A DNA stretch of 64,000 nt, taken from contig NZ_JALDPT010000008.1 of the NCBI RefSeq assembly GCF_022695515.1, positions 1 through 64,000 of the forward strand. Reading direction: 5' to 3'. The stretch's first letter is position 1. Each line of letters begins with the position of its first letter. Below the pieces are notes generated by a model. It was not told the origin of the DNA. It saw only the letters and a program-made list of their open reading frames with translations, and did no database searches. Made by a program: the position numbers and the translations under genes. The stretch is from Phenylobacterium aquaticum (GTDB taxonomy: Bacteria > Pseudomonadota > Alphaproteobacteria > Caulobacterales > Caulobacteraceae). This document shows, piece after piece, positions 43,132-53,806 of the stretch.

Positions 43132-45146
43132 AGGATCTTGCGGATCTTGAACAAGACGGACTGGCCGTATTCCAGATTGCGCGCGTCCACATAGGCCAGC
43201 GGCGCCGCGCCCCTCGGCCCGGCATAGACCTCGCGGATGCGGTTCACGTCGCGCGAGCTCAGGTTCTGGAACTCGGCGCGCAGGATCAGGTCGGGCCGCG
43301 GCTTGGCCTCGATGAACACCAGGAGCCAGGTATCGACCTTCTTGGTCTCGATCTCGCTCAGCCGGAACGCCCGCTCGCGAACCGCCGAATAGACATCGAC
43401 GCCCCAGTTGGCCTTCAGCTTCGGCAGGTCCTGGGTGTAGTGCGCCTCCCAGTCCAGCGGGTGCAGGTTGGAGATCTCCCGGTTGCGGCCGGTGACCGGA
43501 TCGGTCACCTCCGACCAGCGCCAGGTCCCCTGCCCCTTCAGCTGGGCCGAGGCCAGGCCCAGTCGCTCCAGCGGCACGGCGAGGTTCAGGATCAGCTCGT
43601 CCTTGCGGCCGTCGCCGATATTGGCCGGCGCATCGGCCAGGGCCACATGGCCCGGCCCATAGACCGGGGCCCGGTCGATCACGTCGGTCAGCTCCGAGTG
43701 GCGCGCGGTCACCACCACCGCCCCGCTCTTCCAGAACCGGCGTTCATAGGCGGCCTCGACCACCCAGGCCTGCTGCGGCGACAGGTCCGGATTGCCGGCC
43801 AGCAGCGCCCCGGTGTTGACCAGCGAGGACGAGGCGATGAAGTCGTCGAAGTTCAGCTGGCTGACCTCCCGCTCGACCCGCGCCCGCACCTGGTTGGCGG
43901 GATTGGGCGCCCAGGTCAGCGTCGCCCTGGGCTTGGTGAAGCTCAGCGACTTCTCCAGCGCCACGTCCCCGGTCGAGGTGATCGTCGAGGTCTCTTCCTT
44001 GACGCCGACCTCGGTCGTCAGGGTGGGGAGCGGCCGCCAGATCGCCGCGACCGACACCTCCCCGCGCTTTTCCTCCACCCGCACATTGGCGGCCGGCAGC
44101 CGCACCGTGACCTGGTTCTGGACGAAGCGGGTCTGGCTATCGAGGCTGTTCAGCGCCCCCTCGGCATAGGCCTCCAGGGTCAGACGATCCGACATCCGGC
44201 GGCGCACATTGCCCCGCCCGACCGTCTCGGTGACCTTCTTGTCCAGCTCGAAGTCGCGGTTGACCGCGGCCGAGGTGAAGCGCGCCTTGGTGTCGTTGTT
44301 GTTCCACTGCTGGAAGAGGACCATCTCCACCGAGGTCGGCCCGAAGCCGCGCGCCCAGCGGGCCCCCAGCTCGGCCTGCAGCTTGTCCTGGGTGTCGTAT
44401 TCGTACTCGCGGCCGGCGGGCAGGCTCAGCCGGTCCATGATCTCGGCGCTGTAGGGATTGGCCATATAGGCGCCGTTGAGCCGCAGCCGCCCGCCCTCGA
44501 ACGGGGTCTCATAGGCGCCGATCAGCCATTTGCGCAGCCCCTGCGCGTCGGCGTCCACCGTGGAGCGGATCAGCACCGTGCCGTCGGCGGCGGTGCGCAC
44601 CCGCGGCCCATCGCCCAGCTGGTCGTCCGGCCCCTTGCCCAGCACCATGGACAGCTCGGCCAGCTTGCCGTTCCACCGCCATTGCCCCTCGGCGCGGACG
44701 GCGTTGAGCACCCGGTGGTCGGACAAGAGTTGCGAGCTGACGCTGCCGGCCCCATGGAAGCCCGCCGCCTGCTTGCGCACCACATTGGCCACCACCGTGC
44801 GGCCCTGCATGTCGATGCCCGGCGCGCCGCCGCGGATCACGTCGATGCGCGCCACCGATCCGGCCGGAATGCGCTTGAGGATCTCGTCCAGGGTGTCGTT
44901 CTTGGCCACGGGCGCCGCGCCGTCGACCAGCACATTGCCGCCTGACCCCTCCAGCCCGCGCACCACCACCCCCTTGTCGAAGGTGAAGCCCGGCAGGCGC
45001 ATGACCATGTCCAGCGCCGTGGTCGGCCCGACCTCGGCGAAGAACGACGGCGGATAGGAGATCGCCCCCGTGGCGGGCTCGGCCGCATGGGCGACGCTGG
45101 CCGCGCCCGCGATCACCGCGGCGGCCAAGAGAACGGTCAAACGCAT
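43128..45146 (-). CDS. TonB-dependent receptor
   Basis: 672 residues. A signal peptide ends at AHA-AEP. The plug domain begins around residue 35 (TTALDMVMRLPGFTFDKGVVVRGLEGSGGNVLVDG) and includes IPAGSVARIDVIRGGAPGIDMQGRTVVANVV. A barrel follows with GNPDLSPQQAWVVEAAYERRF. It is shorter than classical receptors, and I see no clear TonB box in the 15 residues after the signal. The ligand is unknown and it stands alone. Confidence 0.85.
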   Translation of the reverse strand: MRLTVLLAAAVIAGAASVAHAAEPATGAISYPPSFFAEVGPTTALDMVMRLPGFTFDKGVVVRGLEGSGGNVLVDGAAPVAKNDTLDEILKRIPAGSVARIDVIRGGAPGIDMQGRTVVANVVRKQAAGFHGAGSVSSQLLSDHRVLNAVRAEGQWRWNGKLAELSMVLGKGPDDQLGDGPRVRTAADGTVLIRSTVDADAQGLRKWLIGAYETPFEGGRLRLNGAYMANPYSAEIMDRLSLPAGREYEYDTQDKLQAELGARWARGFGPTSVEMVLFQQWNNNDTKARFTSAAVNRDFELDKKVTETVGRGNVRRRMSDRLTLEAYAEGALNSLDSQTRFVQNQVTVRLPAANVRVEEKRGEVSVAAIWRPLPTLTTEVGVKEETSTITSTGDVALEKSLSFTKPRATLTWAPNPANQVRARVEREVSQLNFDDFIASSSLVNTGALLAGNPDLSPQQAWVVEAAYERRFWKSGAVVVTARHSELTDVIDRAPVYGPGHVALADAPANIGDGRKDELILNLAVPLERLGLASAQLKGQGTWRWSEVTDPVTGRNREISNLHPLDWEAHYTQDLPKLKANWGVDVYSAVRERAFRLSEIETKKVDTWLLVFIEAKPRPDLILRAEFQNLSSRDVNRIREVYAGPRGAAPLAYVDARNLEYGQSVLFKIRKIL

Positions 45147-45304
45147 TGCGAGGCCCCCGCCCCTTCAGACCGGCGCCGCAGGGACGCCGCGCCGCGAAAC
45201 CGCGGCGGAAATTCGAAAAACAAACGCGAGCTGAAAATAGAAAACTGACGGACCCGCCAAATGCCGATCCGGCTCCGCTTGTAGCGGATTTGCGACGGGT
45301 GGCT

Positions 45305-45417
45305 AGAGCGCGTCAGGGCTAAGTGGACACCGGTTAGCCCGCCCGACGCGCTCTAAACATATGAACTAGAGCCTTTTTGCTCGGTTCAGATGAGTCCATC
45401 TGAACCGAAAAGGCTCT
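45305..45417. repeat. Two adjacent AGAGC-type palindromes
   Basis: Palindrome 1 (45305-45354) has arms AGAGCGCGTC and GACGCGCTCT. Palindrome 2 (45368-45417) has outer arms AGAGCCTTTT/AAAAGGCTCT and an inner GGTTCAGATG-N4-CATCTGAACC-type stem. Both end in CTCTAAA. The downstream SDR gene ends inside palindrome 2: its TAG stop uses the CTA at 45416-45418. They may act as transcript ends. Confidence 0.75.
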
Positions 45418-46111
45418 AAACCCGGCCGGTGACCGGGATCAGGGCCCCAGTGACGGCGCTGGCCTGCGGCGAGGCCAGGAACAGGATCACGGCGGCCAGC
45501 TCCTGGGGCGACACCCAGGTCGAGACGTCCGCGTCGGGCATGTCCGCCCGGTTGGCGGCGGTGTCGATGATCGAGGGCAGGACGGCGTTGACGGTCACCT
45601 GCCCCTTCAGCTCCTCGGCCAGGCTCTCGGTCAGCTTGTGCACGCCGGCCTTGGCGGCCGCATAGGGCCCCATGCCGGCGGCGGCCTTCACCGCGCCATT
45701 GGCCCCGATATTGACGATCCGTCCGGCGGCGCTGGCCTTCAGATGCGGGATCGCCGCGCGGCAGACATTGCTCGCCGTCAGCACATTGATCCGGAACATG
45801 GCCTCCCAGGCGCCGGCCGAACTGTCGGCCAGGGTGGTCCAGGTGAAGCCGCCGGCGATGTTGATCACCGCGTCCATCCCGCCGAACCGCTCGGCGACCG
45901 CCGCGATCGTCGCTTCCGCCGCCGCGGCGTCGGTCAGGTCGACCCCGCCCAGAACCAGCGCCTCCGCCCCACAGGCCTCGGCGAGGCCCGGGGGCGGATG
46001 GACGCCGTAATCGATCAGGACGACCCGCGCGCCCTGCTCCGCCGCCGCGCGGGCGACCACGGAGCCGAGCGCGCCGAACGCGCCGGTGACAGCAACGACG
46101 CGTCCGGTCAT
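45416..46111 (-). CDS. Short-chain dehydrogenase/reductase
   Basis: 231 residues. The cofactor motif is TGAFGALG, with NIAGG near residue 85 and the catalytic YAAAKAGVHK. The short length and C-terminal TGALIPVTGRV are usual for 3-oxoacyl-ACP/CoA reductase-like SDRs. It lies 7 bases after the thiolase gene on the same strand, so the two may form a beta-oxidation or ketone-metabolism pair. Substrate not assignable. Confidence 0.82.
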   Translation of the reverse strand: MTGRVVAVTGAFGALGSVVARAAAEQGARVVLIDYGVHPPPGLAEACGAEALVLGGVDLTDAAAAEATIAAVAERFGGMDAVINIAGGFTWTTLADSSAGAWEAMFRINVLTASNVCRAAIPHLKASAAGRIVNIGANGAVKAAAGMGPYAAAKAGVHKLTESLAEELKGQVTVNAVLPSIIDTAANRADMPDADVSTWVSPQELAAVILFLASPQASAVTGALIPVTGRV

Positions 46112-46118
46112 CTTCGTC

Positions 46119-47291
<1,173 letters not shown>

Positions 47292-47409
47292 TGTTCCGCT
47301 CCCATAGCTTAGCTTGCGCGCCATCTGCCGCGTCGCGCGATCCTCTATCGCAGGCGCCGTCACGGAAGCCAACCGGGCTCACGAAAGCGTGGTGGGGGTG
47401 GGCATAATA

Positions 47410-47543
47410 GCCCTCTCCCCGTTCCCGGGGAGAGGTGGGGTGAGGGGTCCTTGCTGACTCGCAGCCCCTCGCCCACCGCCGAAAGACGCCCCGCTTCGCG
47501 GCGCGCCCCTCACCCTGCCCTCTCCCCGCATGGCGGGGCGAGG
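47410..47543. repeat. Intergenic repeat, family C (left copy)
   Basis: About 134 bases starting CCCTCTCCCC and ending GGGGCGAGGG, with a conserved centre CGCCGAAAGACGCCCCGC. The right copy at 48000-48135 is in the same orientation, and the two bracket one small gene. Confidence 0.8.
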
Positions 47544-47570
47544 GTTCGAGAGTGCGGGCTTCGCGGACCT

Positions 47571-47927
47571 TCAGCCTTCAAATCGGACGAGATTTGCATT
47601 CACGACAACGTGGCTCGCGATGGGCCCTGGAGCTTCGATCATATGGCGACCTTCCGGCGATCGGCCCCATGCAAGGAAGTCCGCCACGTCGGATCGTTCG
47701 GGAGCCATTCCTGCGCCTAAGGCCCACCAAGTCCGGTAGTAATCGCTGTCATCGGGATGGGTTTGAAGCATGACCTCAAGTCCATCAAAGAGAGCGGTTC
47801 TATGCCCCTCCAGCAATCCGCGCGCCACGGCCGTGAATACGTCCCGAGCCGACCAGTCGCCAAGGTCGAAATCCTGATGAAAATGGGCGGCTGCCGCCGC
47901 GAGAACGTCCCTCTCGTTTGAGTTCAT
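47571..47927 (-). CDS. Small acidic protein, possible immunity-type protein
   Basis: 118 residues from the ATG at 47927. The N-terminal segment AAAAAHFHQDFDLGDWSARDVF recalls the (Y/F)FHQDxD motif of contact-dependent-inhibition immunity proteins (CdiI-like). The similarity is short and no toxin gene is adjacent. Base composition is lower in GC than its surroundings. It lies alone between two direct copies of the family C repeat. Confidence 0.5.
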   Translation of the reverse strand: MNSNERDVLAAAAAHFHQDFDLGDWSARDVFTAVARGLLEGHRTALFDGLEVMLQTHPDDSDYYRTWWALGAGMAPERSDVADFLAWGRSPEGRHMIEAPGPIASHVVVNANLVRFEG

Positions 47928-47999
47928 TTCAACGACCCGTCCCAAGGCGCAAACGCAATCTTAGCGAGCATATACGGCCGTTGGCCTGCGGCCAATGAG

Positions 48000-48135
48000 C
48001 CCTCGCCCCGCTATGCGGGGAGAGGGTTGGGTGAGGGGTTCTTGCTGAACCGCCAACTCACCTGCGTCGCCGAAAGACGCCCCGCTGCGCGGCGCGCCCC
48101 TCACCCTGCCCTCTCCCCACGATGTGGGGAGAGGG
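48000..48135. repeat. Intergenic repeat, family C (right copy)
   Basis: About 136 bases, directly repeated from 47410-47543 with the same centre CGCCGAAAGACGCCCCGC and similar hairpin ends. It stops 15 bases before the glycosyltransferase end. Confidence 0.8.
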
Positions 48136-48150
48136 TTCCAGGAGGAGCGC

Positions 48151-49083
48151 CTAAGCCCCCGCCCTCAACCCATAGAACGCGATCTTGAACGGCCCCCACC
48201 ACAGGGTCTTGCCCAGCCCCCGCGCGGCCTTGTCGAGGGTGAAGGCGTAGCGCGGCGACCCCATGATCCGCTGCAGCCCCGCGATCAGCCCATAGACCAC
48301 CGCCTGGCCTGCCCCGATCACCATCCAGCGCGCGATGCCCAACCGGTCCGGCGGGTCCTGAATCGCGCAGGCCGAGCTCGGGCCCTGGCCATAGGCGAAG
48401 GCGCGGGGGATCGTGTAGTCGAGGCTCAGGCGCGACGGCACGGGATCCTCCCAGACCCAGGCCTCCGGCGCCCAGGCGAACCTCGCCCCGGCCCTTTGCA
48501 TCACCCCGAACAACAGGTCGTCCTCGCCGCCGATATGGTTGCGGATCGCCGAGAACGGCCGGACCGGATCGGGCAGGCTGGCCCGCTTCAGCAGGCTGTC
48601 GCCGCAGCCGTAATAGTGGTCGAGCAGGCCGGCCTCGGCCGGGCCCTCCCGCGAGAAGAACCATTCCAGATAGGCCCGGTGGCGCGTCACCTCAGCCGGC
48701 GCGCGGCCGCGCACGGGGCCGAACACCACATCGGCCTCGAACCGCGCCTGGGCGGCCAGCAGGGCGGCCAGCCAGCCTTCCGGCGCCTCCTCGTCGTCGT
48801 CGAGGAAGGCGATGAAGTCGCCGCGCGCTCGGGCCATGGCGGCGTTGCGCGCATTGGCGACGCCGGGCTCCGGCTCATGCACATAGATCACCGGGAACGG
48901 CGCCTCGGCGGCGAGCGCCGCGACGGTCGCCTCGGCCGACGGCGTCTGGTCGTTGTCGACCACCACCAGCTCCAGCCGGCCTGCATCCACCCCCGTCTGG
49001 CGGAAGGTCGAGCGCACGGCCGTGGTCAGGCCGTCCAGGCGGCGCTGGGTGGGAATGATCAGACTGACGAGGGCCTCGGTCAT
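48151..49083 (-). CDS. Family 2 glycosyltransferase
   Basis: 310 residues. The GT-A fold has VSLIIPTQRRLDGLTTAV, VVDNDQTP and the metal-binding DDD of IAFLDDDEEAPEGWL. The nucleotide-sugar part is followed by a C-terminal amphipathic region near residues 240-300. It is probably involved in surface polysaccharide or glycolipid synthesis. It is a single gene that ends beside the family C repeat. Confidence 0.82.
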   Translation of the reverse strand: MTEALVSLIIPTQRRLDGLTTAVRSTFRQTGVDAGRLELVVVDNDQTPSAEATVAALAAEAPFPVIYVHEPEPGVANARNAAMARARGDFIAFLDDDEEAPEGWLAALLAAQARFEADVVFGPVRGRAPAEVTRHRAYLEWFFSREGPAEAGLLDHYYGCGDSLLKRASLPDPVRPFSAIRNHIGGEDDLLFGVMQRAGARFAWAPEAWVWEDPVPSRLSLDYTIPRAFAYGQGPSSACAIQDPPDRLGIARWMVIGAGQAVVYGLIAGLQRIMGSPRYAFTLDKAARGLGKTLWWGPFKIAFYGLRAGA

Positions 49084-49125
49084 GCCGCAGACCCTAGCCG
49101 CCGCCGGTTAGGGAAGAATGGATCG

Positions 49126-49626
49126 TCAGGCCTGGCCGAACGTCGCGCCCAGGATCTTCTCCAGCCACGCCTGGTCCACCGCGTCGAAGGCCGCCAGCTC
49201 CGTGGAGTCCACGTCGAACACCGCGATCAGCTCACCGCCTGCATCGAACACCGGGACCACGATCTCGCTGGCCGAGCGGGCGTCGCAGGCGATGTGGTTC
49301 TCCAGCGCGTGGACGTCCTTGACCAGCTGAGTGGTCTTCGTCGCCGCCGCCGTGCCGCAGACCCCGCGGCCGAAGGCGATGCGCAGGCAGCCGAGCGTGC
49401 CCTGATAGGGGCCGACCACAAGCTCGTCGCCCTTGGCGGGGTCGACCACATAGAAGCCGGTCCAGAAATAGTGCGCGAAGCTGGCGGCCAGCATCGAGGC
49501 GACCGTCGCCATGCGCGCGGTCAGGTTCGGCTCGCCGGCCAGGACCGAGGCGATCTCCTCGGCGACGGCGGCGTAGCGCTCGGCCTTGTCGCCGGGCAGG
49601 GTGATGTCGTTGAAGGCTTCGGCCAT
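49126..49626 (-). CDS. msrC: Free methionine-(R)-sulfoxide reductase (GAF-domain)
   Basis: 166 residues. The GAF fold carries the three family cysteines Cys80 (GTLGCLRI), Cys90 (GRGVCGT) and Cys114 (HIACDA), with the same 10 and 24 residue spacing as E. coli and yeast fRMsr. It reduces free Met-R-sulfoxide using thioredoxin-linked disulfide exchange. It lies between a glycosyltransferase and a response regulator without clear operon ties. Confidence 0.9.
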   Translation of the reverse strand: MAEAFNDITLPGDKAERYAAVAEEIASVLAGEPNLTARMATVASMLAASFAHYFWTGFYVVDPAKGDELVVGPYQGTLGCLRIAFGRGVCGTAAATKTTQLVKDVHALENHIACDARSASEIVVPVFDAGGELIAVFDVDSTELAAFDAVDQAWLEKILGATFGQA

Positions 49627-49651
49627 GACCGCCCATATAGGCGGCCGATGG

Positions 49652-50581
49652 TCAGACCGCGACGGCCAATTTCTGCTTGGCCTTGTACTCGACGGTCAGC
49701 TCCAGATCGCGATTGATCCGTTCGGCCTGGGCCACGTCGGACTCGTCCACCCCCATCAGGGTCAGGATGGCGTCGATGTGCACTTCGACGATCTCGGCGT
49801 CGCAGGCCTCGGCGCCGCCCATGGAGTCGATATAGGCGAGCAGGGAATTGGTGGTCCGCACGATGGTCTGGTCGCGCACCTGCAGGGCGCGGAACCGGGT
49901 GTGCTGCATGACCCGATAGGTCATCTGCATCAGCGACCGGTCGAGGCCGCGGCGCGTCCGGATCATCCGCTTCAGGGCGTTCAGCTCGACGGCGATGGTC
50001 TGCCGGGTCAGGTTGCGTTCGCCGGCGTCCGACACCTCCACCGGATCCTGCCTGCGCCGCATGGGGCCCGAATAGTCGACCTCGGCCTTGCGGCGGCGGT
50101 CTGGGCCCACATAGGCCTCGCTGACCACGAAGGGCCGCGGCTTTTTCAGCACCATCTGGATGCGCGACAGCAGCGCCGCCGGGGTAAAGGGCTTCAGCAC
50201 GAACTCGTTGACCCCGGCCAGCCGGGCCAGCTCCACGTCCAGCAGGGTTGCGCTGGCGCTGACCATCACCACCGGCACCTGCGGGTTGGGGATGAAGCTG
50301 TCCTGGCGCAGCGCGGCCTGGCGGATCGTGCGGGTGAAGGTCAGACCGTCCATGTTGGGCATGTTGCGGTCGGTGAAGATGATGTCGGGATTGTGCGCGT
50401 GCAGCCCGCTCAGGGCCGCCTCGGCGTCCGTCGAGGCGTAGACCTCGCCCACCCCGCCGGCCCGCAGCACGTCAGCCATCAGGCGGGCGGTATGGCCATG
50501 ATCGTCCAGCACCAGGACGCGCAGTCGCGCGAGGTCGCTGCGTGTGACATTGGTGCTCGGCAGACTGCGCGGCGCGCTCAT
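49652..50581 (-). CDS. Response regulator with unknown output region
   Basis: 309 residues. The receiver domain at about 20-145 has the acidic pair D26/D27 (LVLDDHG), phosphoacceptor Asp71 (DIIFTDRNMP) and Lys130 (FVLKPF). The remaining 160 residues are helical and charged (GPDRRRKAEVDYSGPMRRRQ) and match no output domain I know. The gene is solitary, with no histidine kinase nearby. It may work through protein-protein contacts. Confidence 0.82.
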   Translation of the reverse strand: MSAPRSLPSTNVTRSDLARLRVLVLDDHGHTARLMADVLRAGGVGEVYASTDAEAALSGLHAHNPDIIFTDRNMPNMDGLTFTRTIRQAALRQDSFIPNPQVPVVMVSASATLLDVELARLAGVNEFVLKPFTPAALLSRIQMVLKKPRPFVVSEAYVGPDRRRKAEVDYSGPMRRRQDPVEVSDAGERNLTRQTIAVELNALKRMIRTRRGLDRSLMQMTYRVMQHTRFRALQVRDQTIVRTTNSLLAYIDSMGGAEACDAEIVEVHIDAILTLMGVDESDVAQAERINRDLELTVEYKAKQKLAVAV

Positions 50582-50685
50582 GGTCCCTACCTGATGGCTC
50601 GGGCCGATTGTGGAGCTTCGCGGTTGAAGGGAAGTTTACCGGCAAACCCCAAACGCCCCAGATTGGGGCGGCGAGCGAGGCGGAC

Positions 50686-51892
50686 ATGACACACGGCATC
50701 GGCGGCTCCACGGCGGAGGCCCAGCTGGCGGACCTCGCCCCCTGGCCGGCTCCGGCCCCGGCCATCACCCAGGCCGAACGCCTCGAGCGGATGGCCGCGC
50801 GCGGGCGCTGATGGACGCGATCGGGGCCGACGCCCTGATCATCGGGGCCGGCGCCAGCCTGCGCTATTTCACCGGCGTCGCCTGGGGCGCGACCGAGCGG
50901 CTGGTCGCCCTGGTCCTGCCGCGCGAGGGCATGCCCCGGATGATCTGCCCCCGGTTCGAGCTGGGCTCGCTGGAGGCCAGCCTGGGCATAGGCGCCGGCG
51001 TCGATCTCTGGGAAGAGCATGAAAGCCCCTATGCGCTCACCGCCCAGGTCATGGCCGATGTCGGGGCGCGCCGTCTCGCCATCGCCCCCCCCTGCCCTTC
51101 TTCGTCGTCAACGGCCTAGCCAAGGCCGCGCCGGACCTCGTCCTGCTCGACGGCGCCCCGGTGGTCGACGGCTGCCGGATGATCAAGTCGCCGGCCGAAC
51201 TGGCGCTCATGGCCCAGGCCAAGGCCATGACGCTCGAGGTCCATCGCCGCGCCGCCGCCATTCTGCGTGAGGGGATCAGCACCGCCGACGTGCGCCGCTT
51301 CATCGACCAGGCGCACCGCGCGCTCGGCGCCGACGACGGCTCCAGCTTCTGCGCGGTCCAGTTCGGCGTGGCCAGCGCATATCCCCACGGCCTGCCCGGC
51401 GAACAGGCGCTCCGGTCCGGGGATCTGGTGCTGATCGACACCGGCTGCCGGGTCCAGGGCTACAACTCCGACATCACCCGCACCTACATCTTCGGGACGC
51501 CGACCGCCGAGCACCGCCGGATCTGGGATATCGAGAAGCGGGCCCAGGCCGCCGCCTTCGCCGCCGTGAAACCCGGCGTCCCCTGCGAACAGATCGACGC
51601 CGTCGCCCGCGCCGTCCTGGCCGCGGAAAGCCTCGGTCCCGACTACGCCCTGCCCGGCCTGCCGCACCGCACCGGCCACGGCATCGGCCTGTCGATCCAC
51701 GAGGCGCCCTATCTGGTGCGCGGCGACAAGACCCCGCTGGCGCCCGGCATGTGCTTCTCCAACGAGCCGATGATCGTCATCCCCGACCAGTTCGGCATCC
51801 GGCTTGAGGACCACTTTCACGTCACCGAGACTGGCGCCGCCTGGTTCACCGAACCCCAGCTCGACCTGGAAGCGCCTTTCGGGAACCGCTGA
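50686..51892 (+). CDS. M24-family Xaa-Pro peptidase, frameshifted twice
   Basis: Reconstructed from three frames. The N-terminal piece MTHGIGGSTAEAQLADLAPW starts at 50686. Frame is lost near 50800 (GCGCGCGGGCGC) and resumes as DAIGADALIIGAGASLRYFTGVAWG. It is lost again at the C9 run near 51085 and resumes as FFVVNGLAKAAPDLVLLDG. The catalytic domain shows the five metal ligands: Asp in LIDTGC, Asp in NSDITRT, His in HRTGHGIG, Glu in SNEPM and Glu in RLEDHFHV. It cleaves Xaa-Pro bonds with two metal ions. The breaks look like run-length errors. Confidence 0.82.
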
Positions 51893-51896
51893 CCGC

Positions 51897-51921
51897 ATCC
51901 TTCTCCCACAAGGGGAGAAGG
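51897..51921. repeat. Single hairpin of repeat family B
   Basis: CCTTCTCCC-N6-GGGAGAAGG directly after the peptidase stop. It equals one end of the elements at 19671-19824 and 61919-62076 and could end both convergent transcripts. Confidence 0.65.
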
Positions 51922-51939
51922 CGCGGTCCGGGCCGTCGG

Positions 51940-53175
51940 CTAGATCAGATCCCCGCCCGCCGCCGAGGCGGTCGTGCCGTGTTCCTTGAAGGCCTTGATC
52001 ACATTGCGGCCCACCGTCCAGCGGTGCACCTCGTCCGGCCCGTCGACCAGCCGCTGGGAGCGGATCTGGGTGTACCAGCGGGCCAGCGGCGTATCCGTGG
52101 AATAACCGAGCGCTCCGTGCAGCTGGATCGCGGTGTCGACCACCTTGTGGACCATGTGGGCCAGGAACACCTTGGCGATGGAGTTCTCCTGCCGCAGGTC
52201 CATGCCCTTCTCGGCCTTGTAGGCGATGTGCAGCAGCATGAGCCGGGCCATGTAGAGCTCGCTGGCGCAGTCGGCGAGCATCCACTGCACGCCCTGGCGC
52301 TCGTCCAGCGGCTTGCCAAAAGTGGACCGGCTGGTCACGTGGGCCGTGGCCAGGTCCAGGGCCCGCTGGGCCATGGCGACATTGTGCATCCCGTGCCGCA
52401 GGCGGCCATAGGCCAGGCGATGCTGGCCCATGTTGAAGCCGTTGCCCTCCCCGCCCAGCAGGTTCTCGGCCGGCACCACCAGGTTCTCGATGGCCACTTC
52501 CGAATGGCCGCCGCCCAGCACGTGCGACAGCGGGCCCTCGGCCGCCATGGTCCCGATATCGCGCACGATGCGGTAGCCGGGATTGGGCAGCTCGACGATG
52601 AAGGTCGAGAACTGCTGGTGGCGCGGGGCGTCGGGGTCGGTCTTGGCCATGACCACGGCGATGTCGGCGACGCTGGCCGCCGACGAGAACCACTTCTCGC
52701 CGTTCAGGACGTAGTTCTCATTGCCGTCCTTGACCGCCCGGGTCTGCATGCCGGTGGCGTCGGCGCCCGCGGCCTTCTCGGTCATCGAGTAGCAGATGCG
52801 CTTTTCGCCGTTCAGCAGCGGCTTGAGGAACTTCTCCTTCTGATACGGCGTGCCGTAGGTCAGGAGGGTCAGCATGGTCGCGTCGTCCGGCCCCTGGGTG
52901 TTCATCGACAGCGCGCCCAGATAGCTCTCGCCCAGCTCCATCTGCACCAGCGCATTGGCCAGCGGGCCCAGCCCCATGCCGCCATGCTCGACCGGGATGA
53001 AGGGGCACCACAGGCCTTGCGCGCGGGCCTTGGTCCGCAGCTCGCCCAGGATGGTCTTGTAGTCGCCGCCGGCGATCAGGCGCTTCTCGGCCGGGATGCA
53101 TTCGTCATGCACCCATTGGCGCACCTTCTCGCGGATCGCCTTGGCCTCGGCCGGAATCTCGAAGTCGATCGACAT
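51940..53175 (-). CDS. Acyl-CoA dehydrogenase
   Basis: 411 residues. ACAD features include WCPFIPVEHGGMGLGPLAN, ICYSMTEKAAGADATGMQT, GEKWFSSAASVADIAVVM and the C-terminal GALGYSTDTPLARWYTQIRSQRLVDGPDEVHRWTVGRNV. It belongs to the DUF-rich FadE group with a VDGPDEVH motif that replaces the usual GG-T/S signature. It catalyses FAD-dependent acyl-CoA oxidation. It is single and convergent with the peptidase gene. Confidence 0.88.
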   Translation of the reverse strand: MSIDFEIPAEAKAIREKVRQWVHDECIPAEKRLIAGGDYKTILGELRTKARAQGLWCPFIPVEHGGMGLGPLANALVQMELGESYLGALSMNTQGPDDATMLTLLTYGTPYQKEKFLKPLLNGEKRICYSMTEKAAGADATGMQTRAVKDGNENYVLNGEKWFSSAASVADIAVVMAKTDPDAPRHQQFSTFIVELPNPGYRIVRDIGTMAAEGPLSHVLGGGHSEVAIENLVVPAENLLGGEGNGFNMGQHRLAYGRLRHGMHNVAMAQRALDLATAHVTSRSTFGKPLDERQGVQWMLADCASELYMARLMLLHIAYKAEKGMDLRQENSIAKVFLAHMVHKVVDTAIQLHGALGYSTDTPLARWYTQIRSQRLVDGPDEVHRWTVGRNVIKAFKEHGTTASAAGGDLI

Positions 53176-53403
53176 GGTCGTTCCCTCACTGCGTTTTCTG
53201 ATTGGTTCTGGCGCCAGGGTGAGGCGGCGACCGAAGGGAAGGCAAGGCCCTAGGCCTCCGCCCCATTTCGAGGAACTCGGTTCCGCGGATCAACCAAGCC
53301 CTAACCGTGCCTGGGGCATAGGGTCGCTGCGAGACACGGCGGAGGGGCCGGGGCGGAGAACGGCGCGCCAGCCGTTCAGCCCCCGCTGAGCAGGGTTGGG
53401 AAA

Positions 53404-53802
53404 GTGCTGTTCCTTCTGAACGATACGGTTCTGGATTTCGACCCGACGTTCATGGCGTCGTACGAGGTCACCAACCATGTCCACTCGCTGTCCCTGCCGC
53501 AGGTCATCGACCTGATCAGCGAGGCCTTCACCAAGACCCCGGCCCTGCCCAAGGCCGCGCCGACCGCCGCGAACAAGGCCGCGATCATGCTGGTCCTGAA
53601 GCAGCCGCAGGTGAACGCCGCCCTCTTCCTGCCGACCGTCCTGCCCGACGGCGGCGTCCGCTTCGGCGCCCGCTTCGCCGCCCTCGACCCGCCGGTGATG
53701 TTCGAGCTCAAGGGCATGCAGGACCAGGGCCGCCTTACCCCCGGCTTCGTCAACGCCTGCGTCTGGGAAGCCGCCACGGTGGGCGACGCGGCGGCGGCCT
53801 AG
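53404..53802 (+). CDS. Hypothetical protein
   Basis: 132 residues (MLFLLNDTVLDFDPTFMASYE). No signal peptide or membrane helix. The codon use fits the genome, and the C-terminus stops 4 bases before the convergent enoyl-CoA hydratase end. I know no family. AALFLPTVLPDGGVRFGARFAAL suggests a small alpha/beta protein. Confidence 0.55.
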   Translation: MLFLLNDTVLDFDPTFMASYEVTNHVHSLSLPQVIDLISEAFTKTPALPKAAPTAANKAAIMLVLKQPQVNAALFLPTVLPDGGVRFGARFAALDPPVMFELKGMQDQGRLTPGFVNACVWEAATVGDAAAA

Positions 53803-53806
53803 GCGC

